This document shows positions 57,195-64,000 of a stretch of DNA of 64,000 nt, piece after piece. This DNA is from Cytophagaceae bacterium (lineage in GTDB: Bacteria; Bacteroidota; Bacteroidia; Cytophagales; Flexibacteraceae). Made by a program: the position numbers and the translations under genes. Location: assembly GCA_027490155.1 (NCBI GenBank), contig JAIXYP010000007.1, positions 21,965-85,964 on the forward strand, in the 5' to 3' direction. Numbering within the stretch: position 1 is the stretch's first letter; every line of letters starts with the position of its first letter. Below the pieces are notes generated by a model. The model was not told the origin of the DNA and made no database searches. It worked only from the letters and a program-made list of their open reading frames with translations.

Positions 57195-57445
57195 ACACCA
57201 TATTGGCCAACCCGCTTTGCTTTCTTGCGTGTCAGAAGGACAAATCAGCCAAGGTGGATGTCTAACAGCATCTAGTTGTCCCAAAAAATCGGTTACTTTG
57301 CTTGTCAAGCCCTTGCCACCGCACCCTCTCTAACGTTTTTGTGTCTTTAGCCTTCCACCTTCGTCCTGACCGAATTTTGCAGGCCTTTTGCAAACGGTCC
57401 AGCATAAGCACTCCGTCCAGTGGTTTTGGCGGGCTGTTGCGGGTC

Positions 57446-58504
57446 ATGGTTGGGCTCGTTTTGGTTTTGTCGTCGGAGGGCTTAGTTGCCCAAACAGCTC
57501 CTAAATACAGCAACGAATTCTTGGCCATTGGCGTTGGTGCCCGGGCCATCGGTATGGGTGGGGCAGCCACCGCTACTACGCAAGACGTCACTTCAGGCTA
57601 CTGGAACCCTGCAGGTTTGGTGCAGTCGCACACACGGTTTGAGGCCTCTTTGATGCATGCTCAGTATTTTGCGGGGCTTGCCAACTATGACTACGGCGCA
57701 GTCAACACCAAGCTGGATAGCAATAGCTCCTTAGCCTTTAGTTTTATCCGCCTAGCCGTGGATAACATCCCTGACACCAGGTTCCTTATCGTGGCTGACG
57801 TGATCGACTACAGCCGTGTTCGGAGTTTCAGTAGTGCCGACAATGCGTTCCTGATCAGCTATGCCAAGCGCAATGTGGGTCTAAAGGGGCTCAATGTAGG
57901 CGGCAGTGCCAAGATAATCTACCGCAATGCGGGGGCCTTTGCCACCGCTTGGGGTTTCGGCATTGACCTTGGCGCACAGTACCGCCGTGGCAACTGGTTA
58001 TTTGGTGCCCAGCTGCGGGACGTAACCTCGACCTTTAATGCCTGGACCTACAACACAGCCGAAATCGCTGATGTATTTACCCGGACAGGCAACACCATCC
58101 CCGAAGCCTCAGTTGAGCTAACCCTGCCACGCTTATTGGTCGGTGCAGCCTATCAATATGACTGGCGCAAGTGGGGCGGCTTAGTGAGCCTTGACCTCGA
58201 GACCACCACAGACGGGCAACGTAATACAGTGGCAAGCCTAGGAGGTATCTCAATGGACCCTAGGGCCGGCCTCGAGCTCAACTATGACAAGATCGTTTAT
58301 GCACGTGCAGGTCTAAACCAGATCCAGCAGGTCAAGTCGCTTGATGGGGCAAGCAAAACTTACGCCATGCAGACTAACTTCGGGGTCGGATTTCGCCTCT
58401 ACAAGTTCTCGGTGGATTATGCCCTCAGTAACCTTGGCACTAGCTCCGAAAGTATTTACAGCCATATTTTTAGCCTCAAATTTGGGTTTGATAAGGCAAG
58501 ATAG
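57446..58504 (+). CDS. PorV/PorQ-family outer-membrane protein
   Basis: A 352-residue barrel protein from ATG 57446; the start is uncertain because the short signal peptide (VGLVLVLSSEGLVAQ) lacks basic residues and a non-ATG start upstream of 57446 may be used. The family signature is the conserved beginning of the mature part: KYSNEFLAIGVGARAIGMGGAATATTQDVTSGYWNPAGL. It is followed by alternating strands typical of FadL/UPF0164-like barrels and ends with YSHIFSLKFGF. PorV and PorQ are T9SS outer-membrane shuttle or sortase-complex parts, but many paralogues have unknown roles, so a T9SS function is only suggested. Divergent from mreB. Confidence 0.75.
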   Translation: MVGLVLVLSSEGLVAQTAPKYSNEFLAIGVGARAIGMGGAATATTQDVTSGYWNPAGLVQSHTRFEASLMHAQYFAGLANYDYGAVNTKLDSNSSLAFSFIRLAVDNIPDTRFLIVADVIDYSRVRSFSSADNAFLISYAKRNVGLKGLNVGGSAKIIYRNAGAFATAWGFGIDLGAQYRRGNWLFGAQLRDVTSTFNAWTYNTAEIADVFTRTGNTIPEASVELTLPRLLVGAAYQYDWRKWGGLVSLDLETTTDGQRNTVASLGGISMDPRAGLELNYDKIVYARAGLNQIQQVKSLDGASKTYAMQTNFGVGFRLYKFSVDYALSNLGTSSESIYSHIFSLKFGFDKAR

Positions 58505-58619
58505 GAGCCTATTTTACGTTACTGATCTGGAGTAGTGGCATGTTGATGGCCTAGATTTAGTCTATTGCCACCGCTACCTACACCCTAATCCCCTTCTGTG
58601 CTTATTGCCCCAGCATCTC

Positions 58620-58871
58620 ATGATGACTACCAGACCCCGCCCAACACACCTAGCCTTGTTTGACCTAATGCGGGTTGCGATTGCGGCTGGCTATGTGGCC
58701 CTAGGTTGCTTTTTTGTGCTTTCGCCACGTGCTAGCCTGATGATGCCAGCTGAGATAGCGCCCTATTTTGGTGGGGCTTTGGTTGCCTACGGACTTTTCC
58801 GGATGTTTCGAGCCATCAAACTCTGGCGGCAGGCATCCAAACCAGTCCTGGAGCTTGGCGAGGAGGACTAG
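58620..58871 (+). CDS. small two-helix membrane protein of unknown function
   Basis: An 83-residue protein; the frame is open to a TTG at 58605, but ATG 58620 (or 58623) is preferred. Two hydrophobic helices are visible: MRVAIAAGYVALGCFFVL at about 18-35 and APYFGGALVAYGLFRMF at about 48-64. A basic AIKLWRQASKPV patch follows the second helix and the C-terminus is acidic (ELGEED). No family is recognised, though the arrangement is common in small Bacteroidota membrane proteins. It stands 115 bp after the PorV/PorQ gene and might be co-transcribed with it. Confidence 0.6.
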   Translation: MMTTRPRPTHLALFDLMRVAIAAGYVALGCFFVLSPRASLMMPAEIAPYFGGALVAYGLFRMFRAIKLWRQASKPVLELGEED

Positions 58872-59190
58872 TCAATCTGGTCACTTAAGAGCCCAAAAAC
58901 CTAGGTCGTCCCCTGGCTTCGGACCAATTTTGACATAGGCATCATAACAAAGGTCTGATTGATCCGGCGATTGGTGTTTACTTTGTGCCCCCTTGGCGTA
59001 TCCAGTAAGCAGCTGACATGGCGTAAGCCTGCCAGCCTAAATTTGGATTAACCATGTTGCCTACAACAGCTTAGACTTAGGCTGCGTTTGTACCTCAGTC
59101 AAAGAGTTGTCCTGATTTTGATACACCCTAGTTCCAGATCCACTTGTACTTGAAAGTCAGTCCGAACTACTGAACGCTCAAACCCTCGAT
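58872..59190. other. intergenic region before the mannose-1-phosphate guanylyltransferase gene
   Basis: About 320 bp with no gene or RNA structure that I can support. It probably holds the promoter of the downstream gene, but no full -33/-7 pair is evident. Confidence 0.4.
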
Positions 59191-60270
59191 ATGAATCCCA
59201 ATTATTATGTAGTCATCATGGCTGGTGGCATCGGTAGCCGCTTTTGGCCTATGAGTCGCCAGCACTATCCGAAACAGTTTCACGATATCTTAGGTACTGG
59301 CCGCACCCTGTTGCAGCAGACAGCTGACCGGTATAACCAGGTTTGCCCACCCGAGAACATCTACATCGTTACCAACAAGGACTATTATGGCCTTGTTAAG
59401 GAGCAACTTCCTTTCTTATCTGACCACCAGATTTTGCTCGAACCTATTGGCCGCAACACCGCACCTTGTGTGGCCTACGCTTGCCAAAAGATCGGGAGCA
59501 AGAACCCGAATGCAGCCGTCGTTGTAGCCCCAAGTGACCACGTCATCCTCAAGGAAGAAGCATTTGCCAAAACCGTGCTCGAAGGGCTCCAGATCGCAAC
59601 TGATAACAACGTACTGTTAACCCTAGGCATCAAACCTAGCCGCCCTGATACTGGCTATGGCTATATCAGGTTTCAGGAAGATACCCTTGGCAATGCCCAT
59701 AAGGTCAAGACCTTTACTGAGAAGCCTAATCTTGAGCTAGCCAAGAACTTCCTCAAAAGCGGGGACTATGTCTGGAATGCGGGTATCTTTATCTGGAGTG
59801 TTTCGGCAATTGAAGCAGCCCTGAAGGAGCACCTAAGCGAAATGCAAGAGACCTTTGCCGAAGGCACCCCTACCTACTACACAGACGAAGAGGCAGCCTT
59901 TATCAATGTGGCTTACGGGCAGTGCAAAAGCATCAGCATTGACTATGGCATCATGGAGAAGAGTAATAATGTCTATACACTCCTGAGCGAGTTTGGTTGG
60001 TCCGACCTCGGTACCTGGAAGTCCTTGTTCGACATTAGCCCAAAGGACACCAATGGCAATGTCATCAACGGCACTGTCATGACCTACAACACCAAAAACT
60101 GCATCATCAAGACGACCAGTAACGACAAGTTGATCGTTGTGCAGGGCCTAGACAACTACATCGTAGCCGAAAGTGACGGCGTATTTATGGTCTGTCATAA
60201 AGACCAAGAGCAAATGGTCAAGGACTTCGTGACCGACACCAAAGCCACACAGGACAAGAAGTTCTCCTAG
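59191..60270 (+). CDS. manC: mannose-1-phosphate guanylyltransferase
   Basis: A 359-residue cytoplasmic nucleotidyltransferase making GDP-mannose from mannose-1-phosphate and GTP, a precursor for surface glycans and GDP-fucose. Signature motifs: pyrophosphorylase loop AGGIGSRFWPMSRQHYPKQF (11-30), VVAPSDHVI (112-119), FTEKP (175-179), and YVWNAGIFIWS (194-203). It is the short form without the C-terminal isomerase domain of bifunctional ManC/AlgA proteins. The ATG at 59191 is unambiguous. A strong hairpin terminator follows, so it is probably transcribed alone. Confidence 0.93.
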   Translation: MNPNYYVVIMAGGIGSRFWPMSRQHYPKQFHDILGTGRTLLQQTADRYNQVCPPENIYIVTNKDYYGLVKEQLPFLSDHQILLEPIGRNTAPCVAYACQKIGSKNPNAAVVVAPSDHVILKEEAFAKTVLEGLQIATDNNVLLTLGIKPSRPDTGYGYIRFQEDTLGNAHKVKTFTEKPNLELAKNFLKSGDYVWNAGIFIWSVSAIEAALKEHLSEMQETFAEGTPTYYTDEEAAFINVAYGQCKSISIDYGIMEKSNNVYTLLSEFGWSDLGTWKSLFDISPKDTNGNVINGTVMTYNTKNCIIKTTSNDKLIVVQGLDNYIVAESDGVFMVCHKDQEQMVKDFVTDTKATQDKKFS

Positions 60271-60314
60271 ACCTCAGTAAGCCTATTTTAACGGCCAGTA
60301 TTCAATACTACTTC

Positions 60315-60363
60315 GTCACCTACGGCATATCTGGATTTCCGGATTTGATGTAGGTGACTTTTT
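60315..60363 (+). terminator. intrinsic terminator after manC
   Basis: GTCACCTAC and GTAGGTGAC form a perfect 9-bp stem around a 26-base loop that can form a second small hairpin, followed by TTTTT. It lies 45 bp after the stop codon. Confidence 0.8.
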
Positions 60364-60792
60364 AGTTGGTTAGGCTTGGATGCTCTAAAAGTGCTTGGGG
60401 TCAGTCGAGCAAGGCTGGGTTTGTTTAACTAAATTTTAATCTACAGTAGCTTTCCGAGAGGCTTTCTATTGGTGCAAACTCATTTTGTTTGGGGTGTTGG
60501 TTATTGTAGGTGCCAAATTTTTACTTACATAATCTAGCTGTATTCTGATGAAATTGGGTCATAAATTATGGTGAAGGGTGCTTTTGCCCTCAATAAAATA
60601 TGGTAAATGTCAGGACAAACTTATTGTCATCACACTTTTCTAAATTGCTTTGAGCGCGAGGGCTGATTAAATTATGATAGATATAGGTTACTAAAGCTTA
60701 CCTTGCATGGGTGAGGATTAATTTAGTATTAAAAACTGACCAAAACTACCAGTTTTTACCTACCTCACACGCTATCTCCCCGACCCATTCCC
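60364..60792. other. AT-rich intergenic region before the stand-alone sorting-domain gene
   Basis: About 430 bp, noticeably AT-rich, without any frame that looks coding. The frame of the following small gene is closed by a stop at 60730, so no long gene has been cut off directly upstream. No full promoter match was found. Confidence 0.4.
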
Positions 60793-61029
60793 ATGTCTTC
60801 TGAGTTTGACGTTAGCCCACAGCCGAACCCTGCCACAGGTCTGATCAACTTGGCTGGTCTGAACGGTCAGGCCAAGATGCAGCTACTCGATGTCGATGGC
60901 AATATTGTGTTTTCGTCCGATGTGCTGATGGACGAGCACCTCGATATCGGGCACTTGCCAGGCGGATCCTATAAATACCTCATCTATGGGGAACAAGGTA
61001 GCAGTACAGGTCTCCTCGAAAAGAGCTAG
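60793..61029 (+). CDS. stand-alone T9SS sorting-domain-like mini-protein
   Basis: A 78-residue protein that is almost only a type A T9SS C-terminal domain: VSPQPNPATGLINLAGLNG at the start (compare the IYPNP motifs of the large cargo proteins here), AKMQLLDVDGNIVFSS in the middle, and LDIGHLPGGSYKYLIYG near the end. It has no signal peptide, and the C-terminus ends LLEKS rather than the usual basic strand, so it should be cytoplasmic unless secreted in another way. An upstream in-frame stop at 60730 shows it is not the end of a longer intact gene. It may be a remnant, a domain with another use, or part of a decoy or regulatory mechanism; none is shown. Confidence 0.6.
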   Translation: MSSEFDVSPQPNPATGLINLAGLNGQAKMQLLDVDGNIVFSSDVLMDEHLDIGHLPGGSYKYLIYGEQGSSTGLLEKS

Positions 61030-61105
61030 AGCATCAGCCAATAAACAGGCAGCAACAACGGCCTTGACCCAGGCTTAACTAGCATGTAAGGGCCTCAAGG
61101 CGGAC

Positions 61106-61720
61106 CTACCACACCTTTTCGTTGGCTAGTTTCATTTCCACATGCCCCGTGACTGTGTCCACATCTAGCTGATAGAGGCAGAGATTATGGTGCATAAATG
61201 TTTCCATTTGGCTAAGGGGCATACCCATTAGTTGGCAAAGTAGGATCCGCATGGCTCTGCCGTGCATACAGATCAGGACCTTGGACTCTCCTTCGTGGCG
61301 CAGAATATGCTGTAGGATGGGTTGTTGGCGGCTAGCAACATCGGCTGGGCTTTCGCCACCTGGCATCGACCGTTGATCATCACCTTGTGTCCAGGCCAGG
61401 ATTGTGTTGTAATAGACATGGTCAGTATCAGCATTGGTGGCTTTGCCCTCGCTAAGCCCCCAGCTGATTTCGTTAAGTCCTATATGTTTATCCCAAGGAA
61501 GTCCGTCCTCAATAAACTGGGCCACTGACTGCCAGGTCCTTTTCAGCATCGAGGTATAGACCTTGTCAAACCCGATGTGATTATACTTGGCATAGAATGC
61601 CGCTGCCTGCTGCCTCCCTAAGTCGTTAAGGTCACTATCGACACCACTGCCTTGCACCATGCCAGTGCGGTTGAACTCCGTTTCGCCATGCCTGATGATG
61701 TAGAGGTGTTTGATAGCCAT
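61106..61720 (-). CDS. histidine phosphatase superfamily protein (phosphoglycerate-mutase-like)
   Basis: A 204-residue phosphatase with the RHG motif: LYIIRHGETEFNRTGM (catalytic His11 and Arg10), Arg61 in SMLKRTWQS, Glu84 in GLNEISWG, and second His153 in LICMHGRAMRILL. Length and the SGVDSDLNDLGRQQA segment fit small-molecule phosphatases of the CobC/PhoE type rather than glycolytic phosphoglycerate mutase, which is longer. The substrate cannot be named from sequence. It is convergent with the small sorting-domain gene and divergent from deaD. ATG start at 61720. Confidence 0.85.
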   Translation of the reverse strand: MAIKHLYIIRHGETEFNRTGMVQGSGVDSDLNDLGRQQAAAFYAKYNHIGFDKVYTSMLKRTWQSVAQFIEDGLPWDKHIGLNEISWGLSEGKATNADTDHVYYNTILAWTQGDDQRSMPGGESPADVASRQQPILQHILRHEGESKVLICMHGRAMRILLCQLMGMPLSQMETFMHHNLCLYQLDVDTVTGHVEMKLANEKVW

Positions 61721-62046
61721 AGGATATTAAAAGTCGCAACACCTATTAATGTGACGCTTGTTGATGGAATTCGGGATGGGAAAGGGTGTTCTTGTAGATC
61801 GGGTAGGGCAAAGTTAAGGGACGGGATTGTGCTACTAGATATATTTTTTGTGTAATGCGATTAGGGGGGCATCTAGCAACAAATTAGCGGGTATGTTGCC
61901 TTGCGTATGACCTGACCACTATTAAGACCTTAATGCCCTCTGGTTAGGTGCTGCTGGGTAGGTTGAGGACTGTTGTTAACCTCATAGGTTTTGCGAAAAT
62001 TGTTACGGATGTGCTTGATAATTCAATTTTATCCAGCTATTATGCC
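61721..62046. other. divergent intergenic region
   Basis: About 330 bp between the histidine phosphatase gene and the deaD promoter. I see no coding frame, repeat or RNA structure that I can support; it must contain the phosphatase promoter on the minus strand. Confidence 0.4.
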
Positions 62047-62054
62047 TACCTTTG
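62047..62054 (+). promoter_or_regulatory. -7 box for deaD
   Basis: TACCTTTG followed by C is a perfect match, 126 bp before the deaD start, so the predicted leader is about 120 nt. No well-spaced TTG is visible upstream. Confidence 0.55.
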
Positions 62055-62180
62055 CACCCGCAATGGCTGGCGCAGCTTAGTTATTACTTTCGTCATACGG
62101 ACAGGGTGGTAACTATCAGGTAGGTAACCTGGGTAGGTTTTCGTCGGTATTTTTCCCGCTGGCCGTACGCATTTATCTGC

Positions 62181-63995
62181 ATGACTCCAACAGTCACTTT
62201 TGCCGAGTTAGGACTTTCAGCTCCTATTCTTGAGGCACTCACCGAGATGGGATACGTTTCCCCATCCGCAATTCAGGCGCAAGCCATCCCTACACTTCTT
62301 GAAGGACAGGATCTATTAGGCCAGAGCCAAACGGGCACTGGCAAAACCGCAGCTTTTGGGCTGCCATTGCTTGAGCGTCTGGATCTATCCAAGATGCACG
62401 TACAAGGCCTTATCATGTGCCCAACTCGCGAGCTTGCCGTTCAGGTAGCTGGTGAGCTGGAAAAAATGGGTAAGTTTTTACGTGGCCTCCGTGTCGCTGC
62501 CGTTTATGGTGGTGACAGCATTGAGCGCCAGATCAAGTTCCTCCAACGTGGTGCCCACATTGTAGTCGGCACACCAGGTAGGCTAATCGATCACATCGAG
62601 CGTCATACCCTTCATCTGGAAGAGATTCATACCCTCATTCTGGACGAAGCCGACGAAATGCTAGACATGGGCTTCCGCGAGGATATCGAGCTCATCATGC
62701 ACAAGACGCCAGAGTATCGTCAGACGGTCCTCTTTAGCGCAACCATGAGCCCAGAGATTCTGGCCATGACCAAACAATACCAACGCAATCCCGTACAGGT
62801 CAAGATCGCAAGGTCTGAGCTCACGACCCCGAATATCAAACAACTGTATGTACAGGTCAAAGGCCGCTACAAGCACGAGTCTTTGATGCGTTTAGTATCG
62901 TTCTATAACCTCAAGCGTCTGCTAGTTTTCTGTAATACCAAACGTGGTGTTGACGAGCTCGTTGAGCAGGTCATCGTCGCTGGGGGCACAGCCGAAGGTT
63001 TGCATGGTGATATGCGCCAAAATGCGCGTAACACCGTCATGACCCGTTTCCGGAACGGCCAGCTTCAGATGCTGGTTGCAACTGATGTTGCGGCTCGTGG
63101 TATCGATGTAGATAGCGTCGATGGTGTCATCAACTTTGATGTACCAATGGACGAAGAGTACTATGTACACCGCATTGGCCGTACTGGCCGTGCAGGCAAA
63201 AGTGGTATCTCAATCACATTCGTTAGCGGACGTGATTGGGGCCGGTTGAAGGACATCATGCGTTATACCAAGACGCAGATGGAAGCCGTCACCGTACCTA
63301 GCCTTGCTGAGCTTTGGGTCCAGAAACAAGATAGCACCATTCAGGAAATCAGCTCCTTGGGGCTTAATGATTTCATCACGCAGCATTATGATATGGCCGA
63401 GCGCCTTATCGCTGAGAACCCTGATGTCACGCATCTGGTTGCAACCCTGCTCCAGACCTACATTGGCAATCCGCCAAACCTAGACCAAGACCGTGACCTC
63501 AACGAAACCGATAAAGGTGGACGTGATGACCGTGCAAGCGGTGGCGGCAGCTTCCGTGACCGTGATAGCGGTGGCAGCTATGGCAACAAGCGTGGTAAAT
63601 TTGACCGTGGTGGAGACCGTGGCGGCCGTAGCTTCGGCAACGACCGTGGTGGAGATCGTGGGTATGGTGGTCCAGGCCGCAATTTTGACAACCCAGGTGG
63701 TCGCTCGTTCACTGACCGTGGCCCGCGCCCAAGCCCTAGTGGCCCACGTGCCGACTCTGAGCCAATGAGCCGCCTGATGCTGAGCATTGGTCATGAAGAC
63801 CGCGTGCGCCCAGGTGACATCGTTGGTGCAATTGCTGGGGAGGCCCGCCTACCAGGTAACCGCATTGGCCATATCGCCATCCATGACGAGCATAGCTTTG
63901 TCGATGTGCCACAAGCACTCGCCGACAAAGTGATCTCAGCCATGAACAACAACCAGATCAAAGGCAAAAGGGTTAAGGTTTCAGTCGCAAGCTAA
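62181..63995 (+). CDS. deaD: DEAD-box RNA helicase (DeaD/CsdA-like)
   Basis: A 604-residue ATP-dependent RNA helicase. All core motifs are visible: Q-motif region FAELGLSAPILEALTEMGYVSPSAIQ, motif I SQTGTGKT (49-56), Ia PTREL (81-85), GTPGR (130-134), DEAD (155-158), SAT (186-188), and motif VI HRIGRTGR (330-337). After the core comes a Gly/Arg/Asp-rich low-complexity tail (about 445-510, repeated DRGGDRG), then a DbpA-type RNA-binding domain (about 528-602: SRLMLSIGHEDRVRPGDIVGAIAGEA, GRIGHIAIHDEHSFVDV). Such proteins assist ribosome assembly and mRNA turnover, often at low temperature. The long predicted leader would fit cold-regulated expression, though that is inferred. The gene is complete and ends 5 bp before the window edge. 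Confidence 0.95.
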   Translation: MTPTVTFAELGLSAPILEALTEMGYVSPSAIQAQAIPTLLEGQDLLGQSQTGTGKTAAFGLPLLERLDLSKMHVQGLIMCPTRELAVQVAGELEKMGKFLRGLRVAAVYGGDSIERQIKFLQRGAHIVVGTPGRLIDHIERHTLHLEEIHTLILDEADEMLDMGFREDIELIMHKTPEYRQTVLFSATMSPEILAMTKQYQRNPVQVKIARSELTTPNIKQLYVQVKGRYKHESLMRLVSFYNLKRLLVFCNTKRGVDELVEQVIVAGGTAEGLHGDMRQNARNTVMTRFRNGQLQMLVATDVAARGIDVDSVDGVINFDVPMDEEYYVHRIGRTGRAGKSGISITFVSGRDWGRLKDIMRYTKTQMEAVTVPSLAELWVQKQDSTIQEISSLGLNDFITQHYDMAERLIAENPDVTHLVATLLQTYIGNPPNLDQDRDLNETDKGGRDDRASGGGSFRDRDSGGSYGNKRGKFDRGGDRGGRSFGNDRGGDRGYGGPGRNFDNPGGRSFTDRGPRPSPSGPRADSEPMSRLMLSIGHEDRVRPGDIVGAIAGEARLPGNRIGHIAIHDEHSFVDVPQALADKVISAMNNNQIKGKRVKVSVAS

Positions 63996-64000
63996 GCCAA

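Noticed and set aside
1..64000. CRISPR arrays, insertion sequences, tRNA or rRNA genes, restriction or toxin-antitoxin systems
   Set aside because: Reading through all gaps showed no spaced direct repeats, transposase genes, cloverleaf-like sequences or known defence proteins.

Overview
The window comes from a Bacteroidota chromosome. Three things point there: many secreted proteins carry type IX secretion (T9SS) C-terminal sorting domains (PNP-type A domains and one CHU_C-type B domain); promoters match the Bacteroidota -33/-7 pattern (TTG, about 19 bp, TAnnTTTG, here mostly TAYCTTTGC); and start codons lack Shine-Dalgarno sequences. Base composition is balanced. I see no rRNA, tRNA, CRISPR array, insertion sequence or prophage. 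Family and genus cannot be decided from the sequence.

Region 1 (1-10334): the end of a secreted multidomain protein (Calx-beta, Ca-binding linker, lamin-tail domain), then a tightly packed same-strand run: DcuC-type C4-dicarboxylate carrier, isoaspartyl dipeptidase, OprP-like porin, secreted M14 carboxypeptidase, a second OprP-like porin, a secreted alpha/beta hydrolase and a GltP/DctA-type symporter. Together they look like a pathway for taking up and breaking down aspartate-rich or isoaspartyl peptides, without SusC/SusD. Cyanophycin-derived beta-Asp dipeptides are one candidate substrate (inference).

Region 2 (10335-20761): a T9SS protein made of 14 short propeller-like repeats, tadA, a secreted NPCBM/GH27-like protein that has lost the alpha-galactosidase active site, a YciH/SUI1 factor, a T9SS protein of unknown function, an omega-amidase-type nitrilase, and a TetR/NmrA-oxidoreductase pair whose two promoters both carry a matching inverted repeat.

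Region 3 (20762-39953): four large secreted surface proteins in a row: a 3132-residue protein with three 1.7-kb CARDB/beta-helix units, an FG-GAP/VCBS protein, a T9SS type B protein, and an 1123-residue relative of the first. Strong hairpin terminators separate several of them.

Region 4 (39954-54449): an MltD-like lytic transglycosylase with two LysM domains, a 0.7-kb stretch without a gene, glutamate dehydrogenase, two unknown secreted or membrane proteins, and a membrane-anchored protein with an N-terminal helical DNA-binding-like domain. The last is divergent from a 2276-residue T9SS protein (Ig-like array, propeller, heparinase II/III-like domain).

Region 5 (54450-64000): mostly housekeeping genes: methyltransferase, small repeat lipoprotein, mreB, a PorV/PorQ-family outer-membrane protein, a small membrane protein, mannose-1-phosphate guanylyltransferase, a 78-residue stand-alone T9SS sorting-domain-like protein, a histidine phosphatase and a DEAD-box RNA helicase with a long leader.

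There is no clear defence or mobile system. The best candidates for something undescribed are the isoaspartyl-peptide locus, the GH27 pseudoenzyme, the stand-alone sorting domain and the membrane-anchored regulator beside the giant heparinase-like protein.
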